Origin: an uncultured Bacteroidota bacterium
Lineage (GTDB): Bacteria > Bacteroidota > Bacteroidia > Chitinophagales > Chitinophagaceae
Direction: 5' to 3'
Assembly: GCA_903905685.1 (NCBI GenBank)
Contig: CAIVHI010000226.1
Span: 1-6,198, forward strand
Length of the DNA stretch: 6,198 nucleotides
Part shown: piece by piece, positions 1 through 5,977 of the stretch
Numbering within the stretch: the stretch's first letter is position 1
Layout of the letters: each line of letters starts with the position of its first letter
Notes under the pieces: model-generated
What the model saw: the letters and a program-made list of their open reading frames with translations, nothing else
The model's database searches: none
Told to the model about the DNA's origin: nothing
Translations under genes and position numbers: made by a program

Positions 1-305
1 CGCTCGGTCACTTGGGGAGTCGTAAACGGTCGGTCCAGCATTTTGCTGAAAGCTTCCTGCATTTGGAGCTTCTTTTCGGGAGTCTGGTTATTGAGGCCGT
101 TGTTCAATATCTTGAATATCAAGCGATCGCCTTCTTCGCCATACTTGCCGGTCAGGGTTTCCAGATTCTCCATGGCAGGCGTCTCCAGTGGTTGGAATCC
201 GTACAACTCAAATAGCCCGCGTAGGATATTCAAAATATATTGGCGTTTCCTAACTTCTACAGGGCCGAAATCTCGGGTGCCTTGGGGTATAGATGGCTTA
301 CTCAT
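1..305 (-). CDS. hisS: Histidyl-tRNA synthetase, N-terminal part (runs off left edge)
   Basis: Class II aminoacyl-tRNA synthetase that charges tRNA-His with histidine in the cytoplasm. Only the first 101 codons plus two bases are in the window. Translation from the ATG at 305-303 gives MSKPSIPQGTRDF, the conserved N-terminal signature of bacterial HisS (GTRDF here, GMNDY in E. coli). It continues with the motif 1 region LYGFQPLETPAMEN (residues 34-47) and then GKYGEEGDRLIFKI (residues 53-66), a stretch typical of Bacteroidota HisS. Motifs 2 and 3 and the anticodon-binding domain lie outside the window. The start is fixed by the homology beginning directly at the Met and by an ATGA overlap with the stop of the upstream phosphatase gene, which suggests translational coupling. 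No separate promoter or Shine-Dalgarno sequence is obvious. The reading frame is open to the edge. Confidence 0.93.
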   Translation of the reverse strand, partial: MSKPSIPQGTRDFGPVEVRKRQYILNILRGLFELYGFQPLETPAMENLETLTGKYGEEGDRLIFKILNNGLNNQTPEKKLQMQEAFSKMLDRPFTTPQVTE

Positions 306-817
306 AAGATCATTTTTACTTTGACATCGGGCTTCATGCCGGCCGGGCTATGTGCGGCGTACTTCCTTATAATTGCATCGGTTCCCGCATCAATCAGGTT
401 GTACACATCCAGATAACCCTCTTGTGGGCCATACCAAGGGTCAGGAACATCGGCATGCTTACCGGGATACAGTTCATTCAGGAACAGCATCACTTTACTC
501 ATTTTGCCCACTACGCCGCACCTCCTGCACTCCCGCTCCAAATCTTTCAGCACATCGCTGGCCATGGCATAAACGACATCGAATTGGTCTAAGTCTTCAA
601 CTGAGAAGCGGCGAGCACGTTGGGCGGAAATATCCACGCCGTGCTCCATACATACTTGCATGGAAAAGGGGTGGGGTTGTTCCCCAACATGGTAGCCTTC
701 CACGCCCGCAGAGTCTACTTTCCAATCCAAGCCTACATCATGAACCTTGCGGTTCAGCAAGCCATCTGCTATTGGCGACCGACAAATATTGCCGATGCAG
801 ACGAACAAAATACGCAT
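302..817 (-). CDS. Low-molecular-weight protein tyrosine phosphatase
   Basis: Cytoplasmic phosphatase of the LMW-PTP family, which hydrolyses phosphotyrosine (or related phospho-substrates) through a cysteinyl-phosphate intermediate. The P-loop C-X5-R-S is at residues 7-14 (CIGNICRS), with nucleophile Cys7 and Arg13. The general-acid loop is DPWYG at residues 126-130, with Asp126. DSAGVEGYHVG (residues 36-46) matches the family's DSAG...H.G segment. All catalytic residues are present, so it is probably active. Length is 171 aa against a usual 150-160; the surplus is a C-terminal tail after about residue 157 that carries the frame into the hisS start. The family's AMD..N segment reads AMASDV (residues 84-89), a mild departure. 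The stop TGA overlaps the hisS ATG. The gene begins 60 bases after the multidomain gene on the same strand. The physiological substrate cannot be inferred; it is not next to a capsule kinase in this window, and an arsenate reductase role is less likely. Confidence 0.92.
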   Translation of the reverse strand: MRILFVCIGNICRSPIADGLLNRKVHDVGLDWKVDSAGVEGYHVGEQPHPFSMQVCMEHGVDISAQRARRFSVEDLDQFDVVYAMASDVLKDLERECRRCGVVGKMSKVMLFLNELYPGKHADVPDPWYGPQEGYLDVYNLIDAGTDAIIRKYAAHSPAGMKPDVKVKMIL

Positions 818-824
818 AGTGTGG

Positions 825-832
825 CAAATTTA
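825..832 (-). promoter_or_regulatory. Candidate -7 element just before the phosphatase gene
   Basis: On the minus strand TAAATTTG (832-825) matches TAnnTTTG and is followed by C. It ends only seven bases before the phosphatase ATG at 817. No TTTG or TTG is seen at the expected -33 distance, where the sequence is GC-rich, so this may be chance. If used, the phosphatase-hisS mRNA would be leaderless or nearly so. Confidence 0.25.
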
Positions 833-841
833 CACAAAATG

Positions 842-855
842 GGGCCATCCGGCCC
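842..855 (-). terminator. Weak hairpin after the multidomain gene
   Basis: GGGCC and GGCCC pair across a four-base loop in the 60-base gap between the multidomain gene and the phosphatase gene. On the minus strand the stem is followed by CATTTTG, so the U tract is short. A five-pair GC stem with four U residues would be a leaky terminator or an attenuator at best. It could also merely stabilise an mRNA 3' end. Confidence 0.28.
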
Positions 856-877
856 TTCGGTTCCGTCCAAATTCTCC

Positions 878-3784
878 TCAATCCGTTTTTGCTATCCTGA
901 ACCCAATGTATCCACCGGTCACTTCCGGGAAGTTGAAGAACCGGCAGGTGGGGTGCTTCTTACCCGAGCACTTCACCCAATTGCCACCTCTTTGCACCTT
1001 CATCGTGCCTTTTTCAGGCCCTTTCGGATTAATAACCGCACTCCGGCTGTAGTAATCTTCGGCATACCAGTCTGCACACCAATCCCACACTTCGAAGTCT
1101 GTAGGGGTTGGCTTGCTCTCGGCCGATTCCTCGGTGTGTTTCAATTTACCTTTTTTGTCCAGAGTGGGGTAGAGTTGGGCGCTCGTGGGTTGAACAATGC
1201 CTTTTATTGCAGCATATTCCCATTCTGCTTCGGTTGGCAGGTGGTATTTTTTCATGGTTGCCTTGCTAAGCCAATCGCAGTAGGCCGATGCGTCATACCA
1301 GCTCACATGCAATACGGCCCTTCCATAGTCGTAAGGCTGTAGCGGGTTCCCATTTTCGTCGTCCTTCCAAGTCACCCCGTTCTTACGGCGCAATATTTTG
1401 TCCTTGGCGTTCTCGTTTTTGTAGGTGTAAACAAAACTGTTGCCTTCCCGCTCTGCATAAGTTCGGTAGCCGGTTGCCTTAATGAAGCGTTCAAATTCTG
1501 AGACGGTCACTTCATGGCCGCATATATAGTAATTATTCAGCATCACCGAGTGCTCGGGTTGGGTTGCGGCTCCTCCGTTATTGTCGCCCATGGTAAATGC
1601 CCCTCCTTCTACATATACCATGCCGTCGGCCGTGTCATGCACCATAAATGGCGACATCACTACATAATCCTTGGTGGCCGTGGCATTATCTTCAGCTTCA
1701 GCATCACTGGTTTCAATAGCTGTCGCGGCAGCATGTTTTTTGTCTCCTTTCTTGCCTTTGGTGGGTTTTTCGGGTGCTGCTGCAACCGTATCCGGCGCAT
1801 GGGTTACCAACGAAGCCATGGAGCCTTCCACTTCAATAGGCGTGGGCGGCACGGGCGTATTCGGCTGAGGAATGATGGCCGCGGCAGGTGCCTTGTTTTC
1901 CTGTACAGGTTCTCCAGGCGCATCACGTATATGTTTTTTTTTCTTTTTTGGTTGCTGCTGTGGTGCCGGTTCCACGGCGACCGCAGCAACGGTCTGTCCA
2001 CCGGTAACAACGCTTCTGGAGTCGACGTCAAGGATTGCCTTACCTAAATCCGTATCGCTTTCCGGCGAATGTTCGGTTATTGTGGCTTCATGTCCTTTCG
2101 AAGCTATAACCGAACTTGGCCGTTTCTCGAGGAGCATTACCGTGTCTTGCCCCACAATCTTTTGTGCCGTGGCACTAAATGAGGGCTTGGCTTTGGTATC
2201 TTCAGGTTTTTTGTCTACTGCTGTAGCCACGGAATCCGATGTGGCCTTTTTGTTCTTTCCTGATGTTTTTTTTGCGGCTGCCTTTTTAACAACCACCTTG
2301 CCGGCTACCGAATCTAAGACACGGTGCGCAACCTTGTTAGAGTCTGCGTCAGTCGCTGCAACTCTTAAACCGCCGCTTGGGGCTTGGGTTTTTGTCGCGG
2401 CTATGGGTTCCTTTGTTGGGGAGGTTGTCGGCACTATTGGGGTTGCGGACTTGCTTGAGGTCTTTGAGGAGCTATCAGTAGCCGTAGAAGCAATGCGCTT
2501 GTTTGGTGTAGGGTTGACTATCGAAGGCTTTTTAGGGGTGGGTTTAGCTGTTTCAGGTATTGAATCATCCCATTCCGATGTCGAATTCAGGAGCCGCTTA
2601 CCCCCGAGGTCGGCAAGCGAATCGAGCAACGGCACTTCCAGTCCGCTGGAAATATCCCCCCTTTTTTTTCTTGCCGGCGGTGTAGGTGTTTTTTGAACCG
2701 GCACGGGAGATGCCGTGTCGCGTGTGGCGGGCGCCAAGGGTGCGGAGAAAGTTGTCCCTTTTAAGGAGTCTGTACTATCGGCACGAAAGGTAACGTGCAA
2801 TTGTTGTTCAATGCCAAATTTCTTAACAATGACTTGCGACCTGAAAATATCCGAAGTGTCGGTACTGTTTACGATTTTCAATTTATAAGTGCCCTTGCCA
2901 AAAATGAATTTTTCTCCGGTATCGCGCTTTATATGGCCCTTGAGTTTGCCATTGATGTAAACTTTTGCATCGCGGTCGGCCACAATCCTCAAAATGTATT
3001 TGTCGGTCAATACTTCGGTCAATCTTCCCTTCCAAAGTTTGTCGTCCCTCCATTCTCCTTCAAACAATTCGCCGGTTTTCCAAGAATAAACGCCGTGGCC
3101 GTGTTTTTTGTCGTTCTTAAAAGCACCCGCATACTTTTCGCCATTTGCCCATGTGTACACGCCATAGTCCTGTTTTCGATTCTTTTTGTCTAGTGAGCCG
3201 AAAAACTCGTCTTCGTTGGGCAATTTGACAGAAACGGTGTGCTCGTTGAACGTGCTATGCTTGATTTCTTCATCGGTAATGTCTTCTATGTAAGACATGT
3301 CTTCGGGTAGTTTTCGCGCAGCGCCAAGTACGGTTTTTGCCAGTTTGGCGGTCTTGACGTGGATTTCCTTTATCGAGTCGGTAATGATTTCCACCTTGCT
3401 GAAATATTCCGACAAACTATTGTCGGTTGTAGGATGGCCTATACTGTCCAACTTACCCAACCCAGTGCAAATCAAGAAGTTGTAGTTTTGAAGCCCGTGG
3501 GCCACCAAGTATTTTTTCACGCATTCGGCACGTTCGTCCGAGATCGATTTACCTTCCTTTTTGTTCCCATCCCCGTCGGCATACCCATAAATCAGCACAT
3601 ATTGACGTTTGTTGATGGCGCGCCATCCTACCAACGAGTCCAATTTCTTTTTCGCCTTTACATTTAAGGAAGGCGAGCCCGGTTGGAAAGTAATTTCGAA
3701 GGTTTTGCCGTTTTCCTGTGCATGCAGATTCAATGCCCCAAAAATGCACCACAGGCATACCGAAAGTAGGAGGAATTTCTTCAT
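878..3784 (-). CDS. Exported multidomain protein: OmpA-like, MORN, PEGA-like, FGE-sulfatase domain
   Basis: Not a recognised named gene; 968 aa from the ATG at 3784. The frame extends to a TTG at 3796, but the ATG begins a proper signal peptide (MKKFLLL, hydrophobic core, LHA|Q cleavage near residue 22) with no lipobox, so the protein is probably periplasmic. Domains: an OmpA-like domain at about residues 28-135, keeping the peptidoglycan-contacting pair (Asp70 in GYADGDG and Arg85 in SDERA, 15 apart as in OmpA); MORN repeats at about 206-253 (GVYTWANGEKYAG, HGHGVYSW, FEGEW); a PEGA-like beta domain at about 262-334 (AKVYINGKLKG); a low-complexity Lys/Ala/Thr/Ser/Pro linker at about 336-715; and an FGE-sulfatase/SUMF1-like domain at about 721-966 (VEGGAFTMG, EVTVSEF, HVSWYDASAYCDWL, HLPTEAEWEYAA, RGGNW, GFRIA). 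FGE-type domains also occur in the Bacteroidota gliding/T9SS proteins GldK and GldJ, but this architecture is different. An envelope-structural or scaffold role is inferred. Confidence 0.9.
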   Translation of the reverse strand: MKKFLLLSVCLWCIFGALNLHAQENGKTFEITFQPGSPSLNVKAKKKLDSLVGWRAINKRQYVLIYGYADGDGNKKEGKSISDERAECVKKYLVAHGLQNYNFLICTGLGKLDSIGHPTTDNSLSEYFSKVEIITDSIKEIHVKTAKLAKTVLGAARKLPEDMSYIEDITDEEIKHSTFNEHTVSVKLPNEDEFFGSLDKKNRKQDYGVYTWANGEKYAGAFKNDKKHGHGVYSWKTGELFEGEWRDDKLWKGRLTEVLTDKYILRIVADRDAKVYINGKLKGHIKRDTGEKFIFGKGTYKLKIVNSTDTSDIFRSQVIVKKFGIEQQLHVTFRADSTDSLKGTTFSAPLAPATRDTASPVPVQKTPTPPARKKRGDISSGLEVPLLDSLADLGGKRLLNSTSEWDDSIPETAKPTPKKPSIVNPTPNKRIASTATDSSSKTSSKSATPIVPTTSPTKEPIAATKTQAPSGGLRVAATDADSNKVAHRVLDSVAGKVVVKKAAAKKTSGKNKKATSDSVATAVDKKPEDTKAKPSFSATAQKIVGQDTVMLLEKRPSSVIASKGHEATITEHSPESDTDLGKAILDVDSRSVVTGGQTVAAVAVEPAPQQQPKKKKKHIRDAPGEPVQENKAPAAAIIPQPNTPVPPTPIEVEGSMASLVTHAPDTVAAAPEKPTKGKKGDKKHAAATAIETSDAEAEDNATATKDYVVMSPFMVHDTADGMVYVEGGAFTMGDNNGGAATQPEHSVMLNNYYICGHEVTVSEFERFIKATGYRTYAEREGNSFVYTYKNENAKDKILRRKNGVTWKDDENGNPLQPYDYGRAVLHVSWYDASAYCDWLSKATMKKYHLPTEAEWEYAAIKGIVQPTSAQLYPTLDKKGKLKHTEESAESKPTPTDFEVWDWCADWYAEDYYSRSAVINPKGPEKGTMKVQRGGNWVKCSGKKHPTCRFFNFPEVTGGYIGFRIAKTD
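1923..1949 (-). other. Slippery A AAA AAG heptamer and A9 run inside the multidomain gene
   Basis: On the coding strand the codons CCA AAA AAG AAA AAA AAA CAT (1951-1931) encode PKKKKKH. They place the heptamer A AAA AAG (1949-1943) in the same phase as the programmed -1 frameshift site of E. coli dnaX, followed by nine A residues (1942-1934). After a -1 slip the reading would be GAA AAA AAA ACA TAT ACG and then TGA at 1925-1923. This would give a 620-residue protein that stops before the FGE-type domain. No upstream Shine-Dalgarno stimulator is seen, and the possible downstream stem (CCTG pairing with CAGG) is weak. Function is therefore inference; the sequence itself is certain. Confidence 0.4.
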
Positions 3785-3793
3785 AGCCGCCCC

Positions 3794-3826
3794 CAAAAGT
3801 AGTATAAATCCACAGATTAAAGCAAA
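3794..3826 (-). promoter_or_regulatory. Putative Bacteroidota promoter of the multidomain gene
   Basis: Read on the minus strand, TTTG (3826-3823) is followed by 21 bases and then TACTTTTG (3801-3794). This matches the published Bacteroidota sigma-factor consensus of TTTG near -33, about 19-21 bases, and TAnnTTTG near -7. Only nine bases separate the -7 element from the ATG at 3784, so the transcript would have an extremely short leader. The motif match is seen directly; promoter activity is inferred. Confidence 0.5.
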
Positions 3827-3918
3827 AAATAAATATGTGCAAATAGGTCAAGTAGTTGCCATTTGCCTCCCCGCTGGTCCTTGTAAGATCCTAACTCCAA
3901 ATCGCTCAACGAATTGTA

Positions 3919-3952
3919 TTGCCCGTCCGGTAGCTTAAATGGCTTAAATTTG
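3919..3952 (+). promoter_or_regulatory. Putative dnaG promoter
   Basis: TAAATTTG at 3945-3952, followed by C, is an exact match to the Bacteroidota -7 consensus TAnnTTTG. A TTG lies at 3919-3921 with a 23-base spacer, somewhat long, so the -33 half is weak. It would give a leader of about 50 bases before the dnaG ATG. The -7 element overlaps the second copy of a GCTTAAAT direct repeat. Confidence 0.42.
3933..3949 (+). repeat. Direct repeat GCTTAAAT at the dnaG promoter
   Basis: GCTTAAAT occurs at 3933-3940 and again at 3942-3949, a nine-base period. The second copy overlaps the candidate -7 element of dnaG. It could be a small regulator-binding site, a duplicated promoter element, or chance in a local AT-rich patch. 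Confidence 0.3.
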
Positions 3953-4008
3953 CAGGCCCGCGCAATATCGGTATTCGGGCAAGCCGAGAATGATGGCGGA
4001 TTTCCACT

Positions 4009-5976
4009 ATGATAAGTCACGCATCGGTACAGGAGGTAATGGCGCGGGCAGACATTGTCGAGGTCATTGGGCAATTTCTCCGCCTCAAGCGCCGCGGCAC
4101 CAACTATTTGGCCAATTGCCCATTCCATAACGAGAAAACGCCCTCTTTCAATGTCTCTCCGTCCAAGGGTATCTACAAATGTTTTGGCTGCGGAAAGGCG
4201 GGCAACGTCGTTTCCTTTTTGCAAGAGCACGAAAAACTTACGTATCCGGAGGCCATAAAATGGCTGGCCGATTACTATAAAATCCAGATTGCCGAGACCG
4301 AAGCATCGCCCGAACGGCAGCAGCAACAGCAGGTTGCCGAATCGCTCCGTTTGCTGAACGAGTATGCGGCCTCTTATTTCGCCAAGTATCTCACAGACTC
4401 GGATGAAGGGAAAGTTGTGGGGATGTCCTACTTCAAGCAGCGGGGATTCCGTCAAGAGACTATCGACAAGTTCCGCCTAGGATTCAATAGCGACCACAAC
4501 GATGATTTCTACCGCAATGCCATCAAAAAAGGCTATTCAATAGACCTACTCGAGAAGGCAGGATTGATTAAAAATAGAAATGGGACATATTATGATGTTT
4601 ACCGAGGTCGCGTCATCTTCCCCATTCAGAGCAATTCCGGGCGCATATTGGGATTCGGGGCACGAATCCTGAAAACGACGGAGAAGGCTCCCAAGTACAT
4701 CAATACCCCGGAGAACGAAATCTACATTAAGCACAAAGTGCTTTACGGCCTTTATCAAAGCCGTCAAGCCATTGGCAAACACGATGAGTGCTACCTGGTA
4801 GAAGGATATACCGACGTCATTTCCCTGCATCAGGGTGGGGTGGAGAATGTGGTTGCCAGCAGTGGCACGTCGCTCACGGAAGACCAATTGCGTATGATTG
4901 GTCAGCTTACCAAGAACCTCACCATACTTTACGATGGCGATGCGGCCGGCATCAAGGCCGCCTTACGGGGACTTGATATGGCGCTTTCGCAGAGCTTCAA
5001 TGTGCAGTTGGTGTTGTTGCCCGAAGGCGACGACCCCGATAGCTACATCCAAAAAATGGGTGCGGCAAAATTCCGAGAGTATGTAAATGCCAACAAAACC
5101 GATATCATTTCGTTCCGAATGCAGGTTGGGATGAAGGAGGTGGGCAACGACCCTATCAAGAAGTCGAAGCTGGTGAATGAGGTTGCAGAAACCATTTCCC
5201 GCATCAACAAGGTGGAAGAGTTTTCGTTGCAATCGCATTACATCCGCATTGCCGCCGCTAAGCTCGATGTGGATGAAGCCGGCCTTATTGCGCTCATCAA
5301 CAAGAACATACGCGAGCGTATAGAGACCGAACAAAAACAGAAGAAGGATGGGGCGCAGCCCGGTCAACTCCCATCTGACGTACCGCCCGAGTTTACCGAC
5401 GATGACGCAACCGCCACTACCTCAAAATTTGATGACAGTCAGGAATGGCAACTGCTGCGCGTTCTCATAGAGTTTGGCCACCTTCCATACGGACCGGACG
5501 ACCTTAAAACTACAGTAGCCCACCATATTCACGCCATTGTAGATCCCGAGTTGTTGGAAGATGAATGGGTAAGGAAACTATACGATGAATATTTTGGGCA
5601 TATGGCCCGCTTCGGCGATACCCCTGAGACTTTCTACTTCATCAACCATCCCGACGAGTATGTTCGAACACGTATGGCCAATTTGCTGCATCCGCGAAAG
5701 GAAATCAGCAATAAATGGCGAGAAAGGTATGGTATCGAGTCGCTTACGGGTAATCTGGTCTATGTGTCGGACGTAGACAGTTCGCTGGCCTATTTTGAAT
5801 TGAAAAAACTGTTGGAATTTCAGGAGCATGTTTGGAACTTGCTCAAAGATGAACACGATGAGGCCAAACAACACGCGCTCCAAGTGCGCTACATGGAGCT
5901 AAAGGCCACCGAGCGTGACATTCTCAAGAAGCACGGCACCGTGGTGTATCAATTGTTGAAACGTAAAATGAGGTAG
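4009..5976 (+). CDS. dnaG: DNA primase
   Basis: Synthesises the short RNA primers for replication at the fork together with the DnaB helicase. Complete at 655 aa, a normal length. The N-terminal CHC2 zinc domain has Cys37, His40, Cys58 and Cys61 (CPFHNEKTPSF then KCFGCG). The RNA polymerase core follows, with YRGRVIFPI (residues 198-206) and KYINTPE (229-235). The TOPRIM fold has VEGYTDV (Glu265) and LYDGDAAG (Asp309, Asp311), then EGDDPDSYI (339-347), so all metal-binding acidic residues are present. The C-terminal part (about 470-655), expected to bind helicase, is helical and diverged. A glutamine run (residues 104-108) lies between the zinc domain and the core. The ATG at 4009 is chosen because it gives the usual number of residues before ADIVEVI. 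No strong Shine-Dalgarno precedes it. ruvX starts one base after the stop, so the two are probably co-transcribed. Confidence 0.97.
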   Translation: MISHASVQEVMARADIVEVIGQFLRLKRRGTNYLANCPFHNEKTPSFNVSPSKGIYKCFGCGKAGNVVSFLQEHEKLTYPEAIKWLADYYKIQIAETEASPERQQQQQVAESLRLLNEYAASYFAKYLTDSDEGKVVGMSYFKQRGFRQETIDKFRLGFNSDHNDDFYRNAIKKGYSIDLLEKAGLIKNRNGTYYDVYRGRVIFPIQSNSGRILGFGARILKTTEKAPKYINTPENEIYIKHKVLYGLYQSRQAIGKHDECYLVEGYTDVISLHQGGVENVVASSGTSLTEDQLRMIGQLTKNLTILYDGDAAGIKAALRGLDMALSQSFNVQLVLLPEGDDPDSYIQKMGAAKFREYVNANKTDIISFRMQVGMKEVGNDPIKKSKLVNEVAETISRINKVEEFSLQSHYIRIAAAKLDVDEAGLIALINKNIRERIETEQKQKKDGAQPGQLPSDVPPEFTDDDATATTSKFDDSQEWQLLRVLIEFGHLPYGPDDLKTTVAHHIHAIVDPELLEDEWVRKLYDEYFGHMARFGDTPETFYFINHPDEYVRTRMANLLHPRKEISNKWRERYGIESLTGNLVYVSDVDSSLAYFELKKLLEFQEHVWNLLKDEHDEAKQHALQVRYMELKATERDILKKHGTVVYQLLKRKMR

Positions 5977-5977
5977 T

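Larger units (their letters stand above)
3785..4008. other. Divergent intergenic region between the multidomain gene and dnaG
   Basis: This 224-base stretch separates two divergently transcribed genes. It holds one well-formed Bacteroidota-type promoter on the minus strand near its left end, a candidate plus-strand promoter about 55 bases before dnaG, and an 8-base direct repeat (GCTTAAAT twice). I see no tRNA, riboswitch or convincing small gene in it. The middle part (about 3840-3930) has no structure I can interpret. Confidence 0.6.

Noticed and set aside
12..324. Plus-strand open frames in the first 324 bases
   Set aside because: They are antisense to the clearly conserved N-terminus of HisS and resemble no known protein.
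620..1342. A 240-codon plus-strand open frame across the phosphatase start and FGE-domain coding region
   Set aside because: Both genes on the minus strand are supported by catalytic or fold motifs, and this product has no recognisable features.
1872..2696. A 274-codon plus-strand open frame opposite the linker of the multidomain gene
   Set aside because: It is the mirror of a low-complexity Lys/Ala/Thr-rich coding region, gives a Ser/Ala/Val/Phe-rich product, and matches no family. The opposite strand has a signal peptide and clear domains.
3785..3796. TTG at 3796 as the start of the multidomain gene
   Set aside because: It would add four residues (Met-Gly-Ala-Ala) before a standard MKKFLLL signal peptide and would overlap the -7 promoter element. 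The ATG at 3784 is preferred.
4031..4041. AGGAGG followed by ATG at 4039, in frame with dnaG, as an alternative start
   Set aside because: The spacing of two bases is too short for efficient initiation, and the bases encode Gln-Glu-Val in the normal N-terminus. Starting at 4009 gives the family's usual length ahead of ADIVEVI.
3817..4455. A 212-codon minus-strand open frame opposite the beginning of dnaG and extending into the intergenic region
   Set aside because: Most of it is antisense to the highly conserved DnaG zinc domain and core, and every Met start I can see lies inside dnaG. The part in the intergenic region looks mildly protein-like but has no start of its own and no recognisable family.
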